Assembly: GCA_947685225.1 (NCBI GenBank)
Contig: CANTUV010000009.1
Span: forward strand, 2,480,001-2,544,000
DNA length: 64,000 nt
From: Garcia nutans
Taxonomy: Eukaryota > Streptophyta > Magnoliopsida > Malpighiales > Euphorbiaceae
Direction of reading: 5' to 3'
This document shows positions 37,211-48,618 of the stretch, one piece after another. Under the pieces are notes generated by a model. It did no database searches, was not told the DNA's origin, and worked only from the letters and a program-made list of their open reading frames with translations. The position numbers were made by a program, and so were the translations under genes. Each line of letters begins with the position of its first letter. The stretch's first letter is position 1.

Positions 37211-38799
37211 ATGGCTAATAATCACAATGAAGATGAAGTTATGAATCCTAATCTCAACAACAATAATGGCGGAGGCCAAAATCAAAGGACTCAGGCCAGA
37301 GCTACTGGAGTTGAAGTAGATCCTTTGTTTTTGCATAATTCGGATCGTCCTGGTATGGTCTTGGTTACTACACCACTCACTGGTAATAAGTACCTAACTT
37401 GGAGTACTGTTGTTAAGATTTCATTGGAAGCTAAAGACAAATTGAGTTTCATTGATGGTACTCTCTTACGTCCTGATGATCAAAATGAATATAGAAGATG
37501 GAAAAAGGTAGACTCTATAGCCAGCGGGCCAGGTGTTGTTATTTCTATTCCTAGGAGAGGACATGTTGGATCCTCAAAAACATATTTTCGAAAGTCAAAC
37601 TTAAAAAAAAAAAAAAAGGTAGGCTCTATGGTTCGATCATGGATATGAATTCTATGTCTAAGGAGATGTCTGATTCATTCATTTACTGTCCTACTTCTAG
37701 GATATTATGGGATACGCTTGAACAAAGATTGGGGGAAAATAATGGACCTCTGCTTTACCAATTGCAGAGAGAAGTGACTTCTATTAGTCAGGGTACTAGT
37801 TCAGTCATAGCCTATTACCACAAAGTTTACAAATGCTGGAGTGAATTACATAGGTTGAATCCATTAACAACTTGCACCTGCAATAATTGTGCTTGTGGTC
37901 AAACATAACGGTTGAATAAGAAAGAAGCTTCTAATCAACTGTTGCAGTTTTTGATGGGACTGAATAATGTGTTCGAAAATGTTTGAAGTCATATCCTAAA
38001 CATGGATCCTTTGCCTAGTGTAGATAAAGCCTATTCTATGGTTTTAAGGGTTGAGAGGCAGAGGCAGGTGAATGTGAATTATTGTACTAATTCAGTTGAA
38101 GGGAGTGCTTTATTAGCCAAGAGTATTGGTGCTAAAAATATGGTAGAGGCTAGAACTGATAGCAGAAGAAAGGATCCAGATAAGAAGGATAGAAAGTGTG
38201 ATTACTATCATCGACCAGGACATGTCAGAGATACATGTTTTAAGCTTAATGGCTATCCTGATTGGTTTAAAGAACAGCAATATCAAAGAAAGGGTAATAA
38301 TTTCAGACATTCAGCTAATGTGGTAGCTCAAGAAGAAGAAAGTGGTTTTGATACACCACTGGATTGTTCAGATCCTACAACTTTCAACCAGATGAATTTA
38401 AGTTCTATGGTTTCTGCACTTATCAAGCAAGAGATGGAAAAGCTGATGCAAGGAAAAATGGCTATGGGAGAGGCATCTGCTAATTTTGCTGGAGTTGTCT
38501 TCAATTTGCCTATGAACTTTGCAGGTACAGTAGTGAATTGCAAGTCTGATTTTTCTACTATCAGTTTTGGTGATTGGATTATAGACACAGGGGCAACTAG
38601 TCACATGTGTTTTAACTATGCTATTATGAAGGACATTACTACCTTACCTAAACCCATGCCAGTACGCCTTCCTGATTCTTCCATTAACCAAGTTACAAAA
38701 TGTGGCACCATCACCTTCACACCTAATCTGATTTTACATGAAGTTCTCTTTTTGCCCACTTTTCAATATAACCTTCTATCAGTTAACAAGTTAATCTGA
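37211..38799 (+). pseudogene. copia gag and protease region, interrupted
   Basis: Gag begins MANNHNEDEV at 37211. The domain VTTPLTGNKYLTWSTVVKIS is followed by a small insertion (37519-37612) and then MSKEMSDSFIYCPTSRILWD after a one-base deletion near 37634. Stops occur at 37906-37908 and 37984-37986. The zinc knuckle reads CDYYHRPGHVRDTC: the second Cys of CX2C is Tyr, so metal binding should be lost. The protease active site is IIDTGATSHM near 38578-38607, with the usual downstream block HEVLFLPTFQYNLLSVNKL. A stop at 38797-38799 interrupts the polyprotein before integrase. Confidence 0.85.
37519..37617 (+). mobile_element. short poly(A)-tailed retroposon inside the copia gag (SINE-like)
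   Basis: About 84 bp plus a 15-A tail (37603-37617) interrupts gag between two copies of the host sequence: AAAAAGGTAGACTCTAT at 37502-37518 and AAAAAGGTAGGCTCTAT at 37613-37629 (16 of 17 identical). This is the signature of LINE-mediated retroposition. TAGCCAGCGGG at 37518-37528 and GTTGGATCC at 37568-37576 loosely resemble pol III A and B boxes, so a tRNA-derived SINE is possible. The 111-bp gain keeps the reading frame, although gag is broken elsewhere. Confidence 0.6.
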
Positions 38800-39640
38800 A
38801 GTGCTAATGTTTTCTTTTATTTCTTTCTTACATACTATTTGATACAGGACCAGAAGACTAAAGCTTCTTTGGCTATTGGGCATCTTGTAGGCAACTTTTA
38901 TATTCTAAATGCTAGTTCTTTTAATATACCTATTAATATCCCTGTAAATACCATTTCCACCATACTTCCTTTAAATAAATCAACTCTTTCTCATGAAGCC
39001 TACACATGTAATGATAGTCCTTCTGTAAATAGCAAATATGATGTATGGCACAAGAGATTAGGGCATGCCTCTTATAATGTACTCCATCATATTAAAAAAA
39101 TAAAGGTGGATCTTACTAATTCTTCTCATTCGTGTGATGTTTGTCATTATGCAAAACAACAAAGATCACCTTTTCCACTTACTGAGATTCATACAAAGTT
39201 TGTTTTAGAGTTGCTTCATGTTGATGTATGGGGTCCTTATAGGTAGCAAAATCTCACAGCAGCTCAATATGTGTTAACTATAGTTGATGATTTTACAAGA
39301 GTGACTTGGACTTTCTTGTTGCAAGGAAAGAATCAAGTTCCATAGGTTCTGAATGAGTTTATTATAATGGTGCAAAATCAGTTCAATGTTATTGTGAAGA
39401 CTGTGAGAAGTGATAATGGCTTGGAATTCATGAATGCTGTGTGCAGTGAATTTTTTAAGTCACATGGGATTTCTCATCAATGGTCTTGCCCATATACTCC
39501 ACAGCAAAATGGAGCAGTTGAGAGGAAACACAAGCATTTGTTGCAAGTGGCCCGTTCATTACTGTTTCAGTCCAAACTCCTTAAGAATTTTTGGAATGGG
39601 AGTCTATTTTGACAGCTACACATATGATAAATGATTGCCT
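38800..39640 (+). pseudogene. copia integrase, interrupted
   Basis: The pre-integrase zinc-binding block has WHKRLGHASYNVLHHI and then CDVCHYAKQQRSPF. The catalytic core follows: Asp in ELLHVDVWGPY, Asp in VRSDNGLEF and Glu in NGAVERKHKHLL, so all three DDE residues are still present. Stops lie at 39244-39246 and 39343-39345, and a frame change occurs at about 39610. Integrase inserts the element cDNA into the host genome; this copy is inactive. Confidence 0.85.
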
Positions 39641-41060
39641 TCTGCTGTTCTCCAATGGAGGTCTCCTTTTGAGGTATTATTTGGTCAGCCACCAGATTAT
39701 TTTAGCCTAAAAACTTTTGGTTGTTTGTGTTATGCAACTAATACTCAGCCTCACAAAGAAAAATTTTCACCAAGGGCCTTCAAATGTGTTTTTTTGGGAT
39801 ATGCTATTGGACAAAAAGCCTATAAGGTTTTTGATATTGAAGCCAATAAGTTGTTCACATCCAGAGATGTTGTGTTCTATGAAGACTTGTTTCCTTTTTC
39901 AGAAATTGCTCCTGTTTCTGATTCTTGTCCATTACCTACTGTTTCTATTACAGCAGATACAGATGCTGCTTGTCTAATAACTGATGTTTCACATGTTGAG
40001 TCACAGCTTATTGAGCCACATGTTGATTATACTGACACAAGTATTGCAGATCTTGATACTTCTGAATTAGGTGTTGATCAGAATTTGTAGACCTTGGTTG
40101 CACCAGTTCGACAGAGTACAAGAGTTAAAAAGAAGCCTGCTTGGTTGAACAATTATGTGTGTACTGCTGATTCTTCTGTTCAGCAGCTTAATATGATAGT
40201 TTCACCAAGTTATACTACCTTTTTAGCTAATGTTTCTCATGTTCCAGAACCTGTTTCTTATAAACAAGCTTCTAAGCATCCAGAATGGATATCTGCCATG
40301 AATAAAGAGTTGGAGGCTTTAGAAGCAAATCAAATTTGGGAATTTACCACTTTACCACAAGGCAAGAGGGCTATTGGTTCTAAGTGGGTTTATAAGGTGA
40401 AGTTTAATCCCAATGGCACAGTGGAGAGTTATAAAGCTGGACTTGTGGCTAAGGGGTATAATCAGATGGCTGGAGTGGACCTTATTGATAGTTTCTCACC
40501 CGTTGCAAAGTTGGTTATAGTGAGAATCTTTTTGGCCTTGTCTAGTATCAATGGTTGGTTTGTTCATCAACTAGACATTAACAATGCCTTTTTATATGGG
40601 CATCTCAAAGAAGAAGTGTATCTTCTTCCACCTGAAGGATATACCAAGGCCAAACCTAATGAGGTGTGTAGATTGAGAAGATCATTGTATGGGCTCAAAC
40701 AAGCTTCTAGAGAGTGGAATTCTGAGTTGACCCAACAGCTTCTTTCTATTGGTTTCATTCAATCTCAAAACGACCAATGTTTGTTCACTAAGTTCAATCC
40801 TGTAGGTTCCTTTTTAGTGCTTTTGGTATATGTGGATGATGTTTTAATAGCTGGAGCTTATGAGAAAGATATTGTAGCAGTGAAGCACTTTCTTCATGAA
40901 GTTCACTATCAAGGATTTAGGTCCTGTCAAATATTTGCTTGGAATTGAAGTGTTCAGAAATCAAGCTGAATTCATGTCACTCAGAAGAAATATATTTGGA
41001 AAATTGTAAGGCTGCCATTACTCCACTTCCTAGAGTCATAAATTTTCTGAGTCTTCTCCA
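39635..41060 (+). pseudogene. copia integrase tail and reverse transcriptase, interrupted
   Basis: The first part (39635-40090) is the post-integrase block with SPFEVLFGQPPDYFSLKTFG and then VFLGYAIGQKAYKVFD. After a stop at 40088-40090 the RT begins: HPEWISAMNKELEALEANQI, KWVYKVKFNPNG, FVHQLDINNAFLYGHLKEEV, SLYGLKQASREW and YVDDVLIAG, with the catalytic YVDD intact. The frame breaks at about 40946, just after the normal LGPVKYLLGIEV region begins, and about 45 bp seem deleted before 41061. Confidence 0.87.
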
Positions 41061-41740
41061 TTGCTGCCTGAACCAGATCAGTTTAGAAGACTTGTAGGAA
41101 GACTTTTGTATCTAAATATGACCAGGCCTGACATTGCTTATAGTGTACAACAGTTGTCTCAACATGTCTCAGCTCCTTGTCAAACACATTGGGAAGCAGC
41201 CGTTCATGTCTTGAGGTATTTGAAGAACATACTGAATCATGGTTTGTTTTACAAAGCTGCATCTTCTCTTACTTTACAAGCGTATTGTGACAGTGATTAG
41301 GCATCATGTCCAATTACAAGGAAAGTTACAGGGTATTGTATTTTTCTTGGTGATTCTCTCATTTCTTGGAAATCCAAAAAACAATCCACAGTTTCTAGAA
41401 GCTCATGTGAGGCAGAATACAGAAGTATGGGGTCTACTGTGTGTGAACTTCAGTGGTTAATGTCTTTACTGTAAGACTTCCAGCTTTCAGTTCCTACTCC
41501 AATTCCTTCGTGGTGTGATAATCAATCTGCCTTGCATATCTCTGCAAATCCCGTTTTCCATAAACAAATGAAGCACCTAGAGATTGATTGTCATATTGTG
41601 AGAAACAAATTCAAAGAAGGGTTCATTTCTCCTGCCTACATTCATACCACAAAGCAGATGGCTGACATCTTCACCAAGTCCCTCTCTTATCCTCAATTTT
41701 CCCATCTTATTCCCAATTTGGGGTTGGTTTCCCAACCTTT
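41061..41740 (+). pseudogene. copia RNase H region, interrupted
   Basis: The reading is FRRLVGRLLYLNMTRPDIAY, then VLRYLKNI..GLFY and AYCDSD, a stop at 41298-41300 where copia RNase H has Trp, then GYCIFLGDSLISWKSKKQST and AEYRS. A further stop lies at about 41471. The C-terminal block HIRNKF-like VRNKFKEGFISPAYIHTTKQ and MADIFTKSL closes the polyprotein. One frame is used throughout, so only point lesions affect this part. Confidence 0.85.
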
Positions 41741-41748
41741 TCCAACTC

Positions 41749-41766
41749 GGGGGGGGTGGTGGGGGG
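41749..41766 (+). other. polypurine tract of the copia element
   Basis: A G-run (GGGGGGGG, then TGGT, then GGGGGG) ends exactly at the 3' LTR. This is the expected place for the plus-strand primer of reverse transcription. Confidence 0.7.
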
Positions 41767-41921
41767 TGAAAGTTATAGCTTGGCAGTTAGTTAGTTTGAC
41801 AACTCAGCTACCTTAACTCATTTTAGCTATTTGTCCATTTGCTGTATATATAGAGAACATAGTTGTACCTCAAGATTAATTCAATAACATACTATTCTTC
41901 ACTTTTCTTTTCCTTGTTCAT
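41767..41921 (+). repeat. 3' LTR of the copia element
   Basis: It begins TGAAAGTTATAG and ends CCTTGTTCA. It is collinear with the 5' LTR apart from about six substitutions and a missing CT in ACCTCTCAAG. Confidence 0.92.
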
Positions 41922-42426
41922 TCATCTATAGTTATTTTGCTTCTCTTTTAAATATTAGAAGAGATATTTGTAAGGTTTAATTTCCTTGTTCTTTTTTGCG
42001 GTGAATAATTCCAAGTAATGACCATCTAGATTAAAGAATATGACCAAGTTGTTGGTAATTTTTGCAATATTCTCTGGATGGAAATGACTTGAATACTATA
42101 TTACTTAATTGATGGAAATTATTTTTTTAATAATTTAAATTCTTAATTATTAAAGATTTTATTTTTTTAAGAAAATATATTTAGTTTTATACTCATTTTA
42201 TTATAAATTATTTTTTTTAAGTATTTAAAAAATAACATATATGTAATTTTCAGAGCTTGAACTTATGAGCTGGTAATGGTCACACACACATCAACAGCCA
42301 ATCAAGGAGAGAGAGAGAAGTCATTCGCCGAGAATGCCACCTCCGGCCACCATTTAGCATTACTAGCTCATCCTCTAGTGAGTAAGAAGCCACTAGCCTT
42401 GTCGGAAGCCGTCACTATGAGCCACT
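41922..42426. other. AT-rich spacer with a GC-rich patch
   Basis: Up to about 42270 the sequence is AT-rich intergenic DNA. From about 42276 a GC-richer patch of ~200 bp includes an open frame of 94 codons (42276-42560) that runs into the duplication. Its product resembles no family I know, so I do not call a gene. Confidence 0.4.
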
Positions 42427-43790
42427 GCAAGCTCCACCTTGAGCAGTTGGAGCTTGCAGAGCCGGCAGAAGCTCCAGCCGCAATTTTAAATGCATATATT
42501 ATATGTTCATTATATTGTAAATGTGTCTTTATAACCATTATGCCACTAATTATAAATTAATTATATATTATTTTTATGTAATTTTTTTATAAAAAAAAAG
42601 AGATTTGTATCTAAATATATTATTTAAGTTATTTATATAATTAATACTAAATTATACATGTCAGCCGGTGCATAAAAATATATAATTCTCAAAATTAAGG
42701 AAATATTATATGCATATATAAATTGAATTTTTATAATTAATGTAACATCATTTGTTGTTAATTATATATCTGTTGATAGTGTATTTCATTAATCCATAAA
42801 GTTGTTAGTCAATATTAGTTTTATTTAGCAAGGAAAATTAATTAAATAATTTTGTGAAATTTTATATTTTTATATTTGATAATATATTATATATCATTTT
42901 AATTTTATGAATTAATTGAATTTTTTTAATATAAGTTTATATGGTTTAAGAATATTTTTGTTATTATTTAAATTAGTAATATAACAGTATCTTTACATGA
43001 AGGTTGAGTCAGCAATTTAGACCAGATCAATAGCAATTGTTGTTCACATGGATAGCAAAGTTTTATGGTGTTTTGTTCCTGTTTGAAACGTGATAATTAT
43101 TCATGGGAAACGAAGCAGATTTATTGCTTGCAAGTTACATTTTGGTTCAAATAAAATGTTTTTTTTCTAATTAATTACTCTTTCTGTATTGATAAATATA
43201 TTTAAAATTATTTATTTTGATTAAAAATATAAATTTATATGTAATTCTTATAATATATTTATTAAATATTTTTAATAATAATATTAAATATAGATACAAT
43301 AAAGATTTAATCTATTAATTAATTTATTAAAAAATAAATTATTATAATTTAAAATAAAAAAAGGAAATATGTCGTGCAGAAAATTTAATTAATTAAAAAA
43401 TAAGTTTCACTTAGATAAAATTTTCTTGCCATCAAATTTCCAACAACCCATGACGTGGCAAGCATTGCACAATGAGATATTGGTAAATATATATAATTAC
43501 TTTATTTAAAAATAAATAATTAAAAATATTTAAATTTTACTTAATAAAATAAAAAAGATTTAAATAAATATTTTAAGAAAAAAAATTAATGATAAATTCT
43601 CTAAAAATTAGATAAAATAAAATTAAAAAATATAAAAAAAAATAAAAAGTGTGAAAATGGTATCTTCCGCATACATACCATATGAAATTGGGAATATATG
43701 GAAATAGAGTGAAATATCAACTGTTATTATCCAAAACATTATTGTAATAAATAAACAACAATGATAAGATTGATTATTAATTACCAATAA
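42427..43790 (+). repeat. direct duplication, copy A (about 1.36 kb)
   Basis: This is collinear with copy B at about 45569-47012. Matching blocks include GAGCAGTTGGAGCTT, AGCCGGCAG, TATATTGTAAATRTGT, TTGAGTCAGCAATTTAGACC, CATGACGTGGCAAGCATTG and ATTGGGAATATATGGAAAT. I see no coding content. By eye identity is roughly 85-90% with small indels, so the duplication is not recent. Confidence 0.8.
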
Positions 43791-45568
43791 AGAAAAGCTG
43801 TCAAACCTATCTCGTAATAAATATTTTGATCTTGGCTATAAAAAAATAAGATTTGACACGTACTTTATTTTTAATTTTTAAAATTAATATATTATAATTT
43901 AATATTATTGTATGGACTATTTTTTTCATATAATATATTATTTAAATATATATTAAATTAATGTGTCAATATGATCATTAAATTTTATTATTTAAAATTA
44001 ATATATTAAATTATTTAAATTTTATTAATGTGTCAATATGATTATTAAATTTTTTCATAGTCTTTTTGTAATTTTAAAATTCGGTGTGTGTAAAAATATT
44101 ATTCCTCTCTTATATCCTCTTAACATCTAAAATAAAATACTGTAATCTTTAAAAATATTATATTCCAACCATTCAAATTTATAGAAAAATCAATTACCTT
44201 AAAAATTCATTCTAATTTTTTCAAATTATTTATGTGAAAAATTATGACCAAATAATTAGCAAGTTCCTTTAACTATATATTATCTCATAATATCATTTCT
44301 AATTCCAACATCAAACTAATCAATATGCTTATACAATATTAGATCACCAACAATATTATCAAAATTAATCTCCTGATGCTCTTTTCTAACACTAATTTTT
44401 TCCTTATTTCTTATTATTTGGTATTAGAATATTTAATGGTTCGCTATATTTAGTCTGTATCATTTTAGTCTTGATTAAAAATTTATTCATATCTATTTCA
44501 AATCATAAATAGTTGATACTTTATATTTAATTTATAGTTTTTAGTTTATATTTTTATAATTAACATTGAATTGTAAATTAGTTGCATAAACCTAATTTTA
44601 AAAAAAATTCAAGTTTACCTAAACCTAATCACAGCACAAATTAATTCAATAAAATCACAAATCATTTTAATTATTTTAGATAAATTAATATAATTTTTAT
44701 TTAATTTACCTTAAAATAAACCGTATTCTATAGTTAAATTTTTTTTCAAATTTACCTAAACATAATCATAACACAAATTAATTCAACAAATCACAAATCA
44801 TTTTAATCATTTTAGACAAATTAATATAATTTCTACTTAATTTACCTCAAAATAAACTACATTCTATACTTTAAAAAAATTCCTCAAATTTACCTAAACC
44901 TAATCACAACATAATTAATTCAACAAAATCACAAATTATTTTAGATAAATTAATATAATTTCTACTTAATACTTAATTCTATATATAAGAAAAAATTCCA
45001 AAATTATTTACCTAAAATACCTAATCTAATCACATCCACAAAAAAATCACAAAAAGAATAAATAAATACCATAGTCATCGGCGGCAAAAATTCGATGCCG
45101 CGTCCGGTCATGGCGAGTGGTCTCCAGTCGGTGGCTCGATCAGTCAGTCAAGTGCCAAGGGCGGGCAGGGCAGCTAGGTGCGCTCCTCCTCTTCTCTCAC
45201 TCGTCTTTTTTTTTAAATAACTCATAGTTAAAATGACGCCGTTTTAGCTATAAATTATTATTATTATTATTTTAATAACTTATGGTTGAAACGATAATTA
45301 TTAAAAAAATAAAATCTAAAGTTAAAATTACGTCGTTTCTTCAGTCATAGGTAAATTTATAAAAAAAAAATGAGAGAGAGAGAGAGAGAGACGTTTTCTT
45401 CTACGCCTCTCTGTCTCGTCTCTCATTCATCCCTACGCCCAACACTGTTGCACCAGTGCCGAAGAAAAGAGAAGAGGGCAGACTTTTTCATGGTCATTAC
45501 TGGCTATCAAGAAGTAATCTCTCATTCTAGCCACCGACGAGGAGGAGTCTAGAGCAGTTTTGCCTTTG
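43791..45568. other. spacer between the duplication copies, with GC-rich islands
   Basis: The spacer is mostly AT-rich. GC-rich patches stand out at about 45065-45190 (GTCATCGGCGGC, GATGCCGCGTCCGGTCATGG) and about 45390-45560, the second preceded by a (GA)n run at 45371-45391. Their composition suggests captured gene or UTR pieces or the ends of an unrecognised element. No protein domain was found. Confidence 0.4.
44610..45010 (+). repeat. tandem repeat, about 137-bp unit, three copies plus a partial
   Basis: Units start at about 44610, 44747 and 44884, each with CAARTTTACCTAAAC.TAATCA, then TTAATTCAA and TAATATAATTTYTA. A partial fourth copy starts near 45000. The array is non-coding. Confidence 0.7.
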
Positions 45569-47012
45569 GTAAGCTCCGCTTAGAGCAGTTGGAGCTTTTA
45601 TAGCCGGCAGCTTCGGCCATAATTTAAAATATATACATATTTTATGTGTTCATTATATTGTAAATATGTATTTATAACCATTCTGCCACTAATTATAAAG
45701 AAATTTTATATTATTTTAAGTATTAAAAAAAGAGATTGTATCTAAATATATTATTTAAGTCATATATATAATTAATACTAAATTATACATGCTTAGCAGG
45801 TGCAAAAAAAATATATAATTCTCAAAATTAAGGAAATAATATATGCATATATAAATTGAATTTTTATAATTAATATATCATCATTTGTTGTTAATTATAG
45901 ATCTGTTGATAGTGTATTTCATCAATCCATAACTTGTTAGTCAATATTAGTTTTAATTAGCAAGGAAAATTAATTAAATAATTTTGTGAAATTTTATATT
46001 TTTATATTTGATTATATATTATATATCATTTTATTATTATGAAGTAATTGAATTTTTTTAATATACGTTTATATGGTTTAAGAATATTTTTCTTATAAAT
46101 TGAAAAATAATAAAAAGAAGTTTTTTAAAAAATATATGAATTAAATTAAAAAATTAAAAAATTACGATTATTTATTATTGAAATTAATATAACAGTATCG
46201 TTACACGTAGGTTTGAGTCAGCAATTTAGACCAGGTCAAGTCAATAACAATTGTTGTTCAATTGTTGTTCACATGGGTAGCGAAATTTTATGGTGTTTTG
46301 TCCTTCTTGTTTGAAACGTGATAACTATTCATGGGAAACAAAGCATATTTATTGCTTGCAAGTTCCATTTTGGTTCAAAGGAAAATATTTTTTTTTCTAA
46401 TTAATTACTCTTTTTGTAGTGATAAATATATTTAAAATTATTTATTTTTGATTAAAAATATAAATTTATATGTAACTCTTATAATATACTTATTGAATAT
46501 TTTTAATAAATAATATTAAATACATATTTAATAAAGATTTAATCTGTTAATTAATTTATTAAAAATAAATTATTATAATTTAAAAAAAAAGAAAATATGT
46601 TGTGCAGAAAATTCAATTAATTAAAAAATAATTTTCTCTTAGATAAAATTTTCTTGTTATCAAATTTCTAACAAGCCATGACGTGGCAAGCATTGTACAA
46701 ATGAGACAATGGTAAATATATATATTTACTTTATTTAAAAAATAAATAATTACAAATATTAAAATTTTACTTAAAAAGGTTAGACTAACTATTTTAAGAA
46801 AAAAAAATTAATGATAAATTCTCTAAAAATGAGATAAAATAAAATAAGAAGAAATATTAAAAAAAGTAAAAAGTGTGAAAATAGTATCTTCCACGTACAT
46901 ACCATATGTAATTGGGAATATATGGAAATTGAGTGAAATATCTAATGTTATTATCCACAATATTATTATAATCAATAAACAATAATGATAAGATTAATTA
47001 TTAATTAATGAT
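45569..47012 (+). repeat. direct duplication, copy B (about 1.44 kb)
   Basis: Same order of blocks as copy A. Copy B carries an extra A/T stretch near 46095-46180 and a short local duplication (ACAATTGTTGTTCA, then ATTGTTGTTCACATG) at about 46247-46275. It is non-coding. Confidence 0.8.
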
Positions 47013-48215
47013 AAAAAAATTTTAAAATATATAATTTAGTTGGTTAAGTAAGACTGAACAAATAGATAAAAACGTTAGTTTAAATTTTATTAAATATTTT
47101 ATTCTAAATGAATAATAAAATTTAATTTATGATCTACACTTTAATTAAAATTATATTTATATTTAAATCGTTAAATAAATAAAAGTGATAATACTTATAA
47201 TAAAAATAAAAATAAAATTAACGATAAAGAAAAGGACAAGAAGACTGGATTAAGCCATGTCGATTACTAAAACTTTTTTTTTATTATTATCATATGATTA
47301 CTAAAACTTTGTTATAAACATTAATTGAACCATTTAATTGTACCTTAATATATTCCCAATTATTATAATCAAATAATATTAATCTAAACCCTCTAAAGAA
47401 TAAATTATTATCAACTTAGGATATTCCACAATATTAATTGACACTTTCTAGGTAAGATCACACTTGGTAAGATTTTACTTTTTTTTTATTGTGTATTGTG
47501 ATTTTTTTTTCTTGAAAATATGGCATGTGAAATAATTTTAGATTAAAGTTTAAAAAATCTAAAATTAAAAATATAAAAAAAATTATGAAAGATGAAAAGA
47601 GACGTTTACAAGAATAAAACTAAAATTATTAGACTAATTATTTAATAATATGCTTAGAAAAATTTACATCCTGTCATTCATTTTAAATTTTTTTAATTTA
47701 TTAAATAAATTAAATAATAATTTGGATAAATTAAAAGAAATTCAATAAGTTCTTCAATGTTTTTTTAAAGGAATTCCTTATCCTTATTTTACAAAAAATA
47801 TTAAAAAAAATAAGAATACACGAAACATAATGTTGCCATTGATTTTTTTTTTAAAAATTATTTAATTTTTCAATAATAATCATTATCTTTATAATTAATA
47901 ATAATTTTAATTGTTTTCATTGGTATAATTAATTGATGAATCATTTTAAATTCTATTTAATTTCCAATTCAAAAAAATATTCTATTGAATTTCAAGTAAT
48001 TATTTATATAATTATTCTCTATTTTTTGCCTAAATTTTAAATAATGATAATTAATTTAATTTAGAGATAACAAAATTGAGAAGGAAAAAATTATAAAAAT
48101 TTAATTATTTTATTAATTTTGAAATATAGTACTATATATTAGTAGAAATAAATCATAATTTCTAAAAAAATAAATGCAACGAACATTATATCTCATATAT
48201 TTTAATTCCTTGTTT
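47013..48215. other. AT-rich intergenic DNA upstream of the kinase gene
   Basis: No gene or clear element is seen. TTTAAATA near 48213 could be the TATA box of the kinase gene, because the sequence becomes GC-richer and CT-rich just after it. Confidence 0.4.
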
Positions 48216-48618
48216 AAATAGTCTAATGGTTATCCAGTGAAGGCAATTATGATAAATATGTGGAAAAAATCTTGGGACCCACCACCACCTCGTGGACCCC
48301 AAATACTGACGTGGAACTCTCGTTGCAAGAGAGAGAAAGATGGAGCAAAACACACTAAAGAAAAAGCATCACGCACATTCTCTCTCTCTCTTTCTAACAT
48401 CTTTTCTGCTTTTTGTTGTTGCTGTTGAGCTTTGTTCTCTCTTCTCACTCTCTCTCTTCTATTCGTCTAATTCATCAACGACCACGCCGGCGGAACTGCC
48501 ACCGCCATGTGTGATCAACCGCCGTCGTTTTGCTGAGCTCTTTTTTATTTCATTTACTGCAATTTTAATTTTTGTGTTGCCAATTGAACGAAGTGTCGTT
48601 TTAATATCTGAAAAAGTA
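48216..48618 (+). other. 5' leader of the STY46-like kinase gene
   Basis: The leader is GC-richer, with several CT runs typical of plant 5' UTRs. It holds upstream ATGs: an ATG near 48250 opens a frame of about 60 codons ending in the leader, and the ATG at 48340 is in frame with the kinase and has no stop before it. The transcription start decides which of these matter, and it is not visible in the sequence. Confidence 0.45.

Larger units (their letters stand above)
36909..41921 (+). mobile_element. near-complete Ty1/copia LTR retrotransposon
   Basis: The element has LTRs of 156 bp (36909-37064) and 155 bp (41767-41921), a primer site, gag, protease, integrase, RT, RNase H and a G-rich polypurine tract, in copia order. 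The LTRs differ at about six substitutions and one 2-bp indel, so they are roughly 95-96% identical and the insertion is fairly young. The interior has at least eight in-frame stops and three frame changes, so the copy cannot move on its own. I could not confirm a target-site duplication: the left flank ends AAATA and the right flank begins TTCAT. Confidence 0.93.

Noticed and set aside
42276..42560. 94-codon frame starting MVTHTSTANQ
   Set aside because: It has no family resemblance and no intron or promoter context. It crosses into a duplicated repeat whose other copy does not keep the frame.
44610..45010. CRISPR-like or centromere-like array
   Set aside because: Only three to four diverged 137-bp units with no spacers. 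It is an ordinary local tandem repeat in a plant genome.
45370..45552. 60-codon frame starting with a GA microsatellite (MRERERET)
   Set aside because: The frame is produced by the (GA)n run and shows no domain.
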